From Pseudomonadota bacterium (GTDB taxonomy: Bacteria > Myxococcota_A > UBA796 > GCA-2862545): a stretch of 64,000 nucleotides of DNA. The notes below the pieces were generated by a model that ran no database searches, was not told the origin of the DNA, and saw nothing but the letters and a program-made list of their open reading frames with translations. How positions within the stretch are numbered: the stretch's first letter is position 1; every line of letters begins with the position of its first letter. The translations under genes were made by a program, and so were the position numbers. Below are positions 35,201 through 43,357 of the stretch, in pieces. The stretch spans positions 87,026 to 151,025 of the forward strand of contig CANNIZ010000006.1 of NCBI GenBank assembly GCA_947505245.1. Direction: 5' to 3'.

Positions 35201-35678
35201 CCACCTTTGCCGTGCCGAAGTCGATCAGCTTGACGCGACCGTCGGGCAGCACCAGGACGTTGGCCGACTTGAGGTCGCGGTGGACGAGGCCGCGCCGGTG
35301 GATGTGATCGAGCGCGCGCGCGAGGTCGGCGCCGACGCGGACGCATTGTTCGTTGCGCCGCGGGGACCCGATCTTGCCCATGTCGCGGGCGTAGGCCTGC
35401 ACGGGACTACCGCCCAGCAGCTCCATCGTCATCCACGGCATGTTCTCATGGAGCCCGTACGCGTACACCCGAACGATGTTCGGATGATTCAAGCGAATCA
35501 TCGCCTCGTATTCGCGATCGAACCGTTGCCTTGCAGTTCCGCCAGAGATCAACAGCTTCAACGCGAGGTGCTCGCCAGAGCGGGGGTCTTCGACGACATA
35601 GACTTCGGCGTTTCCCCCGCGCGCCAACGGCCGCAGCACCCGGTACGGACCGATGACGGCTGGCGCGTCCGAGTTCAC
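32271..35678 (-). CDS. Giant Ser/Thr kinase with AAA-like and TPR regions (paralogue B)
   Basis: About 1135 residues. Start: the GTG at 35678 overlaps the upstream paralogue's TGA; an earlier codon would overlap by 37 bases. The kinase domain (1-280) has the glycine loop ARGGNAEVY (19-27), Lys41, HRDLKSAN (133-140) and DFG (153-155), all intact. A following ATPase-like domain has GQSGSGRE (317-324), which lacks the Walker A Lys-Ser/Thr. A long helical region with TPR-like units (about 650-1100) follows. No transmembrane helix, so it is cytoplasmic. This is the layout of large multi-domain kinase regulators with an NTPase and TPR array common in Myxococcota. Confidence 0.9.
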   Translation of the reverse strand: MNSDAPAVIGPYRVLRPLARGGNAEVYVVEDPRSGEHLALKLLISGGTARQRFDREYEAMIRLNHPNIVRVYAYGLHENMPWMTMELLGGSPVQAYARDMGKIGSPRRNEQCVRVGADLARALDHIHRRGLVHRDLKSANVLVLPDGRVKLIDFGTAKVADAVEQITKANEFIGTFAYASPEQIQGKAFDHRADLYSLGVLLYRLFSGVLPFDSKDPQVVARMQITTAARPLHEFQKTLPEPIADVIMQLLSKIPEMRPNRGAEVADRLEHGFGKPLTPPNSIDINSAKVIGRDDAIAELRELLDAPRPGGIALLVGQSGSGREAVMGAVVEDAKARGWPTFQLAFGPNPSLDAIRFLRERCDGIEGAKTWADAVRSLDPTVAGPKVRDMLRAAGAPLLAEHAKAGHPVLVVAPDLHLAPVEASDLLVVWSNACARAGAAVMFVGGTSEGADDEGGLVRQAMPGARRIVLKPLDVPHTGQIVGAMLFRRPPPAAIARRIQAASGGQPLYVEDVVRRMVADGLLKTQGRDGNRIEWAAREGLEIPIAQGARDAALDALTQLPGDRRRIVEALALIGRDATVAEIAWYLDREPQDLGPALADSRLRELVAVEPDGEHVWVRWRQRLAEATVLEQVHPCRAGIIRRRIAGIVGVDTPITPEQIRTLVEVGQLGDAVLRARIWGDTHLAREQPVTALAGMEPVIGRADDADVDRQELAWLYLMHARALLEVRPTDAQTGKSLARAQALGEGERFLAELKLLRARVQRVIGHYGNYRTFLMEAWQHVQHIQGRFDPAVASLGATIAQETSDNFLLSGELAEATRWATESRAMALRAAAPHQHALADAAQAELLMARGKIGEAERACSKLLRFVDQHEDADVLAKVLPPWSHALRLQGRWSEALERLDVSVPTYRSAESPSTYVRLLVTSAWCEIDLCRLGRAQELVDELFATLRRGEHLHLRLEADLVSGRILLASGNLVEASAAFQSVYSRASTAGLVPLAQHARALEAEVMWALGSYEGSEKQFAAAVEQVEATSDVLTLIDVCLARVRAMSGSVNPNDLMKPIKAFVEAEPAYLVRLEWLFGTARFQRASGQDPNATLDRAVTMLEKVSLRLDPTAQAALRVHPWSRELRSGRTVAA

Positions 35679-38600
35679 CGCTTGAGCCCCCGCCGGACCG
35701 CGCGGGACCATGGGTGGACGCGAAGCGCCGAGCGTTCGATGTCGCCGAGGTTCCCGGCGACCTTGTTGAGCAACGTCGCGGCGTCACGCCACGCGTGGAA
35801 GGCCGGCACGACATCGTTCTTGGACTGGAGGTGCCGTGCGCGAGCGATCAGGACCTCCATCTTGACGCGATGCAATGGCTGGCTCTCGAGCAGCGCCTTG
35901 ACCGGCTGGAACAGCGGCTCGGGGTCTTCGAACTCGCAGACCGCGCGGGCGCGAACCGTAATCGCCTCGCAGAGCGACATAAGGTCGCCGGAGCCGAGCA
36001 GTCCGAGCGTCGAGTCGCGGAACGAGGTGAGCGCGTCGTCCCGGGCGCCCGTGGACCACTGGGCCTCCCCGCGAAGCGCGCGTGCGATCTCGGCGAGACC
36101 GACCAGCTCCGCGGCCTTTGCCCGCTGGTGCACGTCCGTGAGCACCCCGACGGCCTCGTGGTACACGCCGGAAGCGACGAGGATCCGCCCGCGCAGCAGC
36201 CGCGTCTCGAGCCGCAGGTGCAGATGCTCACCGGGCCGGATCGCGGACTCGAGCTCGTCCACCAGCTCCTGCGCCTTGCCGAGGCGCGCCAGATCGATCT
36301 CCTGCCGGGCCGCACACAGCAACAGGGCCACGTAATGGGAGGGGCTCTCGGACTCGCGAACCACGACGAGCGCCTGCGTCAGCGAGCTCAGGCTCTCCGA
36401 GAACCGCCCCTGCTCCCGCAGCGAATTCGCCCAGGTCGGGAGCGCGCCCCACACGCCCCGCGGGTGGTCGATCGCCTTCATGCGATCCATCGAGGTCGCC
36501 GCGAGACGCTCGGCCTCGACGAGCTCTCCGCGCGCATACTTGGTCGCCGCGAGCGCGGCGTCACCGTAGGCCTCGGCAGCCCGGTTGTGGGCCGCCTTCG
36601 CGGTGCTCTGCGCCTTGTCGAGCCAGTCCTCACAGCTCTTCGGCTGCCCGATCCACCCGTAGATCTGCCCGAGGTGGGCCGCGATCGACGACTGCAGGCG
36701 GGGCTCATTCGCGCGGACGGCGTGGTCGTAGCCCTCCTGCAAGAACTTGCGGTAGTTCGGATAGTGGCCGATCGCCGACTGCATCCGAGCCCGGTAGTAG
36801 AGGGCGAGTCCGCGCTGCCGGTCGTCTTTTGCGAGCTCCAACGCCTTGGTGATCGAGCGTCCCGTGAGCGGGTCGGTGGGGCGGACGAGCAACAGCGCGC
36901 GCGCGTGCTGCAGGAACAGATCGGGCGGCGTCTTGTGCAGGTTCGGGGTGATGGTGGCCTGCCCGGCCGACATCGTGAGCCGGCGCACGACCTGATCGAG
37001 GAGGTCGGCGGCGAGCCCGACACGACCTGCCTGAAGCAGGTGTTCCGAGGCCACGATCACCACCGTGGCGGCTTCTTCGACGCGCTCGATCTCGAGCAGC
37101 AGCCGCACCCGAACCGCCGACGGCGGGAGGTCCTTGAGGGCGACCAACAACAGGCGTCGAATCACGTCCCGGCGGCACGCGTTGAGCTGCGCCTCGAGAA
37201 CGAACTTGGCGACGATGTCGTCCCAGCGGACGGTCTGGTTGTCCTCGTCGATCACGATCCAGGCGTCGTCCGACAGGCGGTCGATCACGGGCTCGACCTC
37301 GCGCTCGGTCAGGCCCATGCCCGCCGCGAGCGCTACGATCGGCAGCTCGTCTCCGGCGACCGTCAGGGTCTCGAGCGCGCGCCGATGAATCGCCGCCAGC
37401 CGGCGCAGCGAGCGGTCGGTGGCCTCCCGCGCCGATGGCGCCAGCGGGAGCATGCCGGAGGAGCGGCTGACCCACTCGAGCCGGTTGCCGCCCAGGCCCG
37501 CGGCCTCGATCTCGTGCCGATTGACCAGCTCGCGAACGACCTCCTCGACGTACGCCGGCTGACCACCGCTGGCTGCATGAATCGCTCGCGCAAGCGCCGG
37601 AGACGGCGGCAGGCGGTGCAACATCGTGCCCACCGTCAGGCCGACGCCGCGCGGCGACAGCGGGTGCAGGCGGACGCGCTTGGCGTCCGGGAAGCGCTGG
37701 CGAACCATGATGTCGGGCTCTTCCGACTCCTCGCGACACGACGCGAGGAACTTCACGTTCACCTTCGCGGTGTACGCCTCACGACGCAGACCGACGATGA
37801 TGTCCAGCGCCCCCGGCGGCGCGACGTGGAGGTTGTGGAACACCAGCAGGATGGGTCGATTCTCGAGCCGCGCACGCTCGACGAGCGCGATTCCCGCGGC
37901 CTTCCGCACCGCCTCGCGCCGCCTGGGCCCGTCCAGTCCGCCCTGGGAGATCTGCTTCGTGAACAGATCCGCGGCCATGCGCCGTTCGGAATTCTCGGCC
38001 GCGCGCAGCGGCGTGCAGATCTGATCGATCAACCCGATCAGCTCGGGCAGCGCGCGATCCTCCGCGAGCGTCAGCGACATCACGAGCGTGCCGCGGTCTT
38101 CCAGGGCCGTGGCCACGGCGCGCGTGAACCGGATGCGACCGCTGCCGTCCCCGCCTTCGACGAGCACGGCGCCGCCAGGATCCGCGGAGCGGATCTCCTC
38201 GATCACCTCCCGCAGCTCGGTCTCGCGGCCCACAGCCTGGTCGGGGTTGGCCATCGCCGACAGCGGCGCGAGGTTCAACGGCCCGTTCAACTCCACCAGG
38301 GCGTGATGAACCACCTTTGCGCGTTCGGGGCGCGCTTCGGGCCGCCGCTCCATCAGCTGCAAGATCAGCTTCTCGAGCTGCCAGGGAAGCTCGGGCACCT
38401 TCGTTCGCGGCGGCACGGGCTTGTTCTTCGCGTGCAGGCGCGCGAGCTCGACCGGGTCGTTCGTCTCGTAGGGACGCGCGCCGGTGCACATGCGGTAAAG
38501 CAGCACGCCGAGCGCGTAAAGATCGGCGCGGGCATCGACCTGGGCGCCCGCCAATTGCTCAGGCGCTGCATAGGCGAACGTGCCGACGAACTCGCCGTCT

Positions 38601-39112
38601 TTCGTGATGGGGTCGACCGTGTCGATCAACCGCGCCGCGCCGAAGTCGAGCAACTTCACGCGCCCATCGGGCAGGATCAGGACGTTGTCGCTCTTCAGGT
38701 CGCGATGAACGAGGCCGCGCTTGTGGATGTAGTCCAGCGCGTCCGCCACGTACGCCATCGTGCGGATGATCTCCTTGGTGCGGGCGGCGTCACCGGGCTT
38801 GCCGATGTTCTTCACCCACGCCTGCAGCGGCGTGCCCTGGATGTACTCCATCGCCACCCACGGCTGCGCGCCGTGCAGGCCGTACTGGTACACCCGCACG
38901 ATGTTCGGGTGGTTCAGTCGCGTCAGCGCCTCGTACTCGCGCTGGAACCGCGGCAGCGCGGAGCCTTCGACGACGAGCAGCTTCAGGGCGAAGCGTTCGC
39001 CAGATACGAGGTCTTCGACCTCGTACACCTCAGCCATACCTCCGCGCGCGATCGGGCGAAGAACCCGGTAGGGCCCGATGACATCCGCGACGGGCGAGGC
39101 GGGAGGGGTCAC
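35675..39112 (-). CDS. Giant Ser/Thr kinase with AAA-like and TPR regions (paralogue A)
   Basis: 1145 residues, paralogous to the next gene over the whole length: both begin with IGPYRVLRP and end with ALRVHPWSR. The kinase motifs are the glycine loop ARGGMAEVY (22-30), Lys44, HRDLKSDN (136-143) and DFG (156-158). The ATPase-like region has GGDGSGRI (320-327), again without Walker A Lys. Later segments such as QIYGWIGQPKSCEDWLDKAQ are TPR-like. It begins 7 bases before the stop of the SurA/DsbA-like gene, in the same direction. Two kinases of equal layout side by side suggest a gene duplication with separated substrates or inputs. Confidence 0.9.
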   Translation of the reverse strand: MTPPASPVADVIGPYRVLRPIARGGMAEVYEVEDLVSGERFALKLLVVEGSALPRFQREYEALTRLNHPNIVRVYQYGLHGAQPWVAMEYIQGTPLQAWVKNIGKPGDAARTKEIIRTMAYVADALDYIHKRGLVHRDLKSDNVLILPDGRVKLLDFGAARLIDTVDPITKDGEFVGTFAYAAPEQLAGAQVDARADLYALGVLLYRMCTGARPYETNDPVELARLHAKNKPVPPRTKVPELPWQLEKLILQLMERRPEARPERAKVVHHALVELNGPLNLAPLSAMANPDQAVGRETELREVIEEIRSADPGGAVLVEGGDGSGRIRFTRAVATALEDRGTLVMSLTLAEDRALPELIGLIDQICTPLRAAENSERRMAADLFTKQISQGGLDGPRRREAVRKAAGIALVERARLENRPILLVFHNLHVAPPGALDIIVGLRREAYTAKVNVKFLASCREESEEPDIMVRQRFPDAKRVRLHPLSPRGVGLTVGTMLHRLPPSPALARAIHAASGGQPAYVEEVVRELVNRHEIEAAGLGGNRLEWVSRSSGMLPLAPSAREATDRSLRRLAAIHRRALETLTVAGDELPIVALAAGMGLTEREVEPVIDRLSDDAWIVIDEDNQTVRWDDIVAKFVLEAQLNACRRDVIRRLLLVALKDLPPSAVRVRLLLEIERVEEAATVVIVASEHLLQAGRVGLAADLLDQVVRRLTMSAGQATITPNLHKTPPDLFLQHARALLLVRPTDPLTGRSITKALELAKDDRQRGLALYYRARMQSAIGHYPNYRKFLQEGYDHAVRANEPRLQSSIAAHLGQIYGWIGQPKSCEDWLDKAQSTAKAAHNRAAEAYGDAALAATKYARGELVEAERLAATSMDRMKAIDHPRGVWGALPTWANSLREQGRFSESLSSLTQALVVVRESESPSHYVALLLCAARQEIDLARLGKAQELVDELESAIRPGEHLHLRLETRLLRGRILVASGVYHEAVGVLTDVHQRAKAAELVGLAEIARALRGEAQWSTGARDDALTSFRDSTLGLLGSGDLMSLCEAITVRARAVCEFEDPEPLFQPVKALLESQPLHRVKMEVLIARARHLQSKNDVVPAFHAWRDAATLLNKVAGNLGDIERSALRVHPWSRAVRRGLKR

Positions 39113-39119
39113 AGGGAGT

Positions 39120-40229
39120 TCACCCGCCAGACTTGGGCGCGAGCTCGCGGTCGATCAGAGCCTTGAACCGGTCGTAGCTCTGAGCGCCCGAGAGCAGCGT
39201 GCCGTTCACGAAGAACGTCGGCGTGGCGGATACACCGGCCTTCTGCGCGTCAGCGATGTTCGCCTGAATCTTGGCGTCGAACTTGCCGGACGTCAGGCAC
39301 GCGTCATACTTCACCACGTCAACGCCGACCTTCTGGGCGTACGTGCGAAGGTCTGCGTCTTCGATCGCCTGCTGGTTTTCGAACACGAGGCGGTTCATCT
39401 CCCAGTACTTGCCCTGGTCGCCTACGCAGTGCGTGGCCACCGACGCCGGCATGGCGCGGGAGTGCATGGGGAGCGGGTAATCCTTGAACACGAGCCGCAC
39501 CTTGCCGTCGTAGTCCTTCAACACGCGATCGAGCGTGGGGGTGACCTTCTGGCAATAGTAGCACTGGTATTCGGCGAATTGAACGATCGTGACAGGCGCG
39601 TTCGCGTTTCCGAGAAACGGGTCGTCCGCGGCGACGGGCACGTCCACCCGCGGAAGGTCCGGGTACGGAAGATCGGTGACGAGCCCGACCTGCGACTTCA
39701 ACGCTTCGATGTAGACCCCGTAGGCCTCCTGCTGCTTGCGGCGCATGAGCTCCTGCGCGAGCATCGGCTTGGCCTCCTCCAGCGTGGCCCCGCCGAGCTG
39801 CCTTGCGACGGTGGGGTAGAAGTCCGTGATCTCCTGGTCGGTCGGCGGGAGCACCTTGCCTTCGATCTCGCCGCGCAGCAGCGTCTCGATGTCCGCCTTG
39901 CCCTGCTTTTGCGCTTCCGCGTTGAGCAGCGCCTCGGTGACGATCCCGTCAAGCGCCTGAGACTGCATCTCGTACTGCTCGAGGAGGAATTCGGTCTCCT
40001 TCTGACGCATCTGGTCCTTGGTCTTCTCTTCCAAGGCCCCAAACGTGAGCGTACCGCCCGTCCACGACGCGACGACGCGGTCGCCGCCGGGGCTCGCGGC
40101 CGCCGGGGCTACGACCGCCCCTTCGGGGGCCACGGCCGACGGCGTGGCGGCCTGGGCATCACCCTGCGGCTGGGGCGGCGGGGTGACGCATCCGAGGAGG
40201 GTCAAGGTCAACAATGCGTGACGGTTCAT
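39120..40229 (-). CDS. Lipoprotein with SurA-like helical domain and DsbA-type thioredoxin domain
   Basis: A 369-residue lipoprotein (MNRHALLTLTLLGC, lipobox LLGC, Cys14). After an Ala/Pro linker, residues about 60-185 look like the helical chaperone domain of SurA (LDGIVTEALLNAEAQKQG). Residues about 200-365 are a DsbA-like thioredoxin fold with CYYC at 223-226 (EYQCYYCQKVTP) and the cis-Pro loop SATPTFFVNG near residue 335. No peptidyl-prolyl isomerase domain. It likely assists folding or disulfide formation of envelope proteins. The start has GGAG upstream. It is the first gene of the kinase-channel operon. Confidence 0.87.
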   Translation of the reverse strand: MNRHALLTLTLLGCVTPPPQPQGDAQAATPSAVAPEGAVVAPAAASPGGDRVVASWTGGTLTFGALEEKTKDQMRQKETEFLLEQYEMQSQALDGIVTEALLNAEAQKQGKADIETLLRGEIEGKVLPPTDQEITDFYPTVARQLGGATLEEAKPMLAQELMRRKQQEAYGVYIEALKSQVGLVTDLPYPDLPRVDVPVAADDPFLGNANAPVTIVQFAEYQCYYCQKVTPTLDRVLKDYDGKVRLVFKDYPLPMHSRAMPASVATHCVGDQGKYWEMNRLVFENQQAIEDADLRTYAQKVGVDVVKYDACLTSGKFDAKIQANIADAQKAGVSATPTFFVNGTLLSGAQSYDRFKALIDRELAPKSGG

Positions 40230-40380
40230 CAGGACTCCGAAGGGAGGTCCAGCAGGTAACATCGTCGCGGCCGTCCCGCGCCCGCGGTGACGGAAACGGA
40301 CAGAAGGCCGCCGCTCCCGCCAACGTCTGATAGACTCCGTGGCCCGCCCTCCGCCCCGCCAACGCCGCCAGGAATGCCTC

Positions 40381-41775
40381 ATGAACCGCGTGTTCGCCTT
40401 TCTCGTATTTTCCGCTTTCATCGTCGCAGGTTTCCGCGAGGTCGCGTTCGCGTTGCCCGACGGTCCGGCCTACGACTCCTGGAAGGCGCTCGCCGACCTT
40501 CACACCGTCGACGGCAAGCTGGTAGCGCCGATGGACGAGATGACGAACGCGGCGTTCGACAACGCGAAGAAGTCCGTCGAGCTCGTGCTGAAGCTGATCG
40601 GCGGCACCGCGTTGTTCCTCGGCCTGATGAAGGTGGTCGAGGCCGGCGGCGGGCTCGCCATCGTCGCCAAGTTGATCCGCCCGATCCTCGTCATGTTGTT
40701 CCCCGACGTGCCGCCCAACCACCCCGCGATGGGCGCCATCATCATGAACCTCGCGGCCAACGCGCTCGGTCTCGGCAACGCCGCGACGCCGTTCGGCATC
40801 AAGGCCATGCACGAGCTCGAGAAGCTCAATCCTCACAAGGGCACCGCTACGGACGCGATGGCGCTGTTCCTCACGATCAACACGTCGGGTGTCACGCTCC
40901 TCGCAACCGGCGTGTTCGTGATCCGCCGCGAGCTCGGCTCCCACGACCCGGGCATCATCTTCTTCACGACGCTGTTTGCGACGTCCTGCTCGACCATCTT
41001 CGGCACCGCCATGTGCCTGTTTCTGCGCCGGTTCTTCCCGCCTCCGCCCGCGACGAACCCGATCGACACCACCGCGTCCGAGGTCGCCGATGACGGCTAC
41101 CCGATGTGGGTGTCGATGCTCGCAATCGGCTCGGTCATGGGCTTCTTCCTCGTGTTCATGCCCGGATGCCTCCTGCTTCCGGTCGCGTGGCCCGGCACCA
41201 CCGCGGCTGCGTTCGGCACGTTCTTCGTCCAAGAGTTCGTCCGCTGGCTCATCCCCGGGCTGATCGTGTCGTTCCTCGGGTTCGGCGTGCTCCGCGGCGT
41301 CGCGATCTACGAGGTGTTCGTCCAAGGCGCGCGGGAGGCATTCGACGTCATGACGCGCATCATCCCGTACCTCGTCGCCGTACTCGTCGCGGTCGGCCTG
41401 TTCACCTCGAGCGGCGCGCTCGACGTGTTCTCCGCCATCGTCGGGCCCGTCACGTCGAAGTTCGGCTTGCCGGCGGAAGCGCTGCCGATGGCGCTAATCC
41501 GCCCGATGTCGGGGTCGGGCGCGTCGGGGGTGATGGTCGCGACGATGACGAACCCCGCCACCGGCCCGGATACGTACACGGGCTACCTCGTCAGCACGAT
41601 TCAAGGCTCCACCGAGACCACCTTCTACGTCCTGTCCGTCTATTACGGCGCGATCGGCATCCAGCGCATCCGTCACACGCTGCCGGCCGCGTTGTTCGCC
41701 GAGGTTTGCGGCATCGCAGGCTCGATCATCGCGGTTCAGGCCTACTTCCGCCTCGTGCTCGGTCAGGCTCCCTGA
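40381..41775 (+). CDS. SpmA-SpmB fusion, nucleoside-recognition (Gate) domain membrane protein
   Basis: A 464-residue polytopic membrane protein. The N-terminal half has the SpmA signature (NLAANALGLGNAATPFGIKAM) and the C-terminal half the SpmB signature (LIRPMSGSGASGVM and TNPATGPDTYTGYL). In Bacillus, SpmA and SpmB are separate proteins that affect spore core dehydration; in Gram-negatives the fused form is common and its role is unknown, probably transport. Several transmembrane helices are seen. The start at 40381 follows AGGA; the frame extends further upstream without a good start. Confidence 0.9.
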   Translation: MNRVFAFLVFSAFIVAGFREVAFALPDGPAYDSWKALADLHTVDGKLVAPMDEMTNAAFDNAKKSVELVLKLIGGTALFLGLMKVVEAGGGLAIVAKLIRPILVMLFPDVPPNHPAMGAIIMNLAANALGLGNAATPFGIKAMHELEKLNPHKGTATDAMALFLTINTSGVTLLATGVFVIRRELGSHDPGIIFFTTLFATSCSTIFGTAMCLFLRRFFPPPPATNPIDTTASEVADDGYPMWVSMLAIGSVMGFFLVFMPGCLLLPVAWPGTTAAAFGTFFVQEFVRWLIPGLIVSFLGFGVLRGVAIYEVFVQGAREAFDVMTRIIPYLVAVLVAVGLFTSSGALDVFSAIVGPVTSKFGLPAEALPMALIRPMSGSGASGVMVATMTNPATGPDTYTGYLVSTIQGSTETTFYVLSVYYGAIGIQRIRHTLPAALFAEVCGIAGSIIAVQAYFRLVLGQAP

Positions 41776-41786
41776 GTCGACTCAGG
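41771..41786. terminator. Perfect 16-base palindrome holding the stop codons of two converging genes
   Basis: CCTGAGTC followed by GACTCAGG is a perfect 16-base palindrome. It contains the TGA of the SpmAB fusion (41773-41775) on the plus strand and the TGA of the TonB-like gene (41782-41784) on the minus strand. Having no loop it is a weak hairpin, but it may act as a transcription end or reflect chance symmetry. Confidence 0.4.
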
Positions 41787-42357
41787 TTCCCTGTGTGGAG
41801 AACGAGACGCCGACGGTCTGGTCGCCGTCGACTTCGAGCGGGAAGCTCCACCGCTTCGCGCGGCCGAGCAGGCACGACTCGAACGCGGCGGACGGCTTGT
41901 TTTCGGCGCTCTTGATCGACGCGTCCGTCACACGACCACCCTCGACGGTGAACGCGATCACCACGACCCCGGCTGCAGTCGGGCTGTTGACCAGCTCGAC
42001 CTCGTAGCAGGCGCGCAGCTGGCCCGCGAAGCGCGCCACGACCTTGGCCGCGTCTGCGTTCGCGGGAGGCGCGGTGATCGTCGCCGTCCCCACCGGCGTC
42101 GTGAACGCTCGCGGTTCAGGGGGCGGGACAGCTTCCAGCGTAGGAATCGGCGGCGGCTCGGGGATCGGCGTCAAATCCGGGTCCGGGACGACGACGTCCG
42201 AGGCCCTGCGCGGCGCCCTCGCCACCACCTCGGGCTCGGGCGGCGGCGGTTCAACGACCGGAAACACCGCCGGCGTCGGCTCCACGACGGTCTCACCGCC
42301 ACAAGCGAGCGCCAACACCAACGTCAACATCCCGACGAGGGACGCCCGCGACGTCAC
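41782..42357 (-). CDS. TonB-like lipoprotein with AgmX/PglI-type C-terminal domain
   Basis: A 191-residue lipoprotein; the GTG start overlaps the upstream TGA (GTGA). The signal ends in LALAC. A Pro/Glu-rich linker (VVEPPPPEPEVV, PEPPPIPTLE) follows, then a 90-residue domain with ACYE, GVVVIAFTVEGGRV, two Cys and KRWSFP, the pattern of the AgmX/PglI C-terminal domain of Myxococcus gliding and secretion systems, related to TonB. It probably links an energised envelope machine to an outer-membrane partner, but its partner is not in the window. Confidence 0.83.
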   Translation of the reverse strand: MTSRASLVGMLTLVLALACGGETVVEPTPAVFPVVEPPPPEPEVVARAPRRASDVVVPDPDLTPIPEPPPIPTLEAVPPPEPRAFTTPVGTATITAPPANADAAKVVARFAGQLRACYEVELVNSPTAAGVVVIAFTVEGGRVTDASIKSAENKPSAAFESCLLGRAKRWSFPLEVDGDQTVGVSFSTQGT

Positions 42358-43295
42358 TTGACCACCGTGTTCTTTGCCATCTCAAGGCGATTGGACCACG
42401 CCAAATCGTACGGCGCCAGGGCCGCAGCCTTCTGCCACGCCGTAATCGCCTCGGCGCGCTTTCCAGCGACGAGCTTTGCGTCCCCGAGCGCGCCCCACAC
42501 CGCCGGATCTTCCGCGCTTGCGTCCGCGAGCTTCTGCAGGAGCACGAGCGACGTCTCGCCGGTGAGCATCGTCCACATCGCGCGCAGATCCGTGGCGTTC
42601 GGGTCGGCCTGAAGCGCCACCCAAAGCGCGTTGCGCGCCTCCGGCTTGTGACCGGCGCGCGCGTGTTCCAACGAAGCCGCGACGGCCGCCGGGTCACCCA
42701 CCGTCACGTCGCCGTAGGGGTACCCCTCGGTGTACGGGTACCCTTCGCTGTAGCCGATGACTCCGCCCTCAACGCCGCCCTCGACACCGTCCTGGTAGCC
42801 GAGCACCCGGAGCACGCCGCTGTTCTCAACGGCATCGCCGTAGGGACCCTCCTCCGCGATTGGCGTGGCGCAGGTCTGCACCTTCCCAAGCCACTCTGTG
42901 TCCTGCGGATCTACGGTTTGCGCCTCGCCATACAGCGCGCACGCCTCGCCCATGAACCCCGCGGTCGCGAACGCGTCGCCGCGATCTCCCAGCAGCTCAT
43001 CGTCACCCGGCGTGTACGGCAGCAGGCCGTCGATCGACGACCGAAACAGCTCCTCACCACCGAGTTCGCCCACCTTTCGCTGCCACTCCGAGTCGCGCGG
43101 GTCGATCGCGAGCGCGCGCAGGTAGTCCGTGAGCGCCTGCGCGGTGTTCCCCGCCGCCGCTTCCGCATCGCCAGCGTCTCCCCACGCCTCGTCATCGTTC
43201 GGGTTGCCGCGCACGCCGTCAGCGAGCTTCTTGTGGAAGCAGGCGGCGAGGAACAGGAACACCAGGGGTCTTGGAACTGCAGGCAGGCGAATCAT
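42354..43295 (-). CDS. TPR lipoprotein with short duplicated motifs
   Basis: A 313-residue lipoprotein (LAAC lipobox at Cys19). TPR-like units are seen at about 33-67 (AWGDAGDAEAAAGNTAQALTDY..), 104-138 and 265-300 (AVWGALGDAKLVAGKRAEAIT..). Between them is a repetitive linker with EGGVEGG and EGYPYTEGYPYGD. Such proteins act as envelope scaffolds. The stop overlaps the start of the TonB-like lipoprotein, so the two form an operon. Confidence 0.8.
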   Translation of the reverse strand: MIRLPAVPRPLVFLFLAACFHKKLADGVRGNPNDDEAWGDAGDAEAAAGNTAQALTDYLRALAIDPRDSEWQRKVGELGGEELFRSSIDGLLPYTPGDDELLGDRGDAFATAGFMGEACALYGEAQTVDPQDTEWLGKVQTCATPIAEEGPYGDAVENSGVLRVLGYQDGVEGGVEGGVIGYSEGYPYTEGYPYGDVTVGDPAAVAASLEHARAGHKPEARNALWVALQADPNATDLRAMWTMLTGETSLVLLQKLADASAEDPAVWGALGDAKLVAGKRAEAITAWQKAAALAPYDLAWSNRLEMAKNTVVK

Positions 43296-43357
43296 GGTGC
43301 TCCGTTGGCTATCCCTTTCGAAACGCGCCGGCCGTCGAGCGGATTACACTGCAACCC

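Noticed and set aside
35714..39166. 1150-codon open frame on the plus strand opposite the first giant kinase
   Set aside because: Arg/Leu/His/Gln-rich composition without any motif; it mirrors the kinase gene, which has intact catalytic residues on the other strand.
43316..43323. TTTCGAAA palindrome between the divergent TPR lipoprotein and methyltransferase genes
   Set aside because: Eight-base palindromes are expected by chance, and no second copy or spacing pattern was seen.
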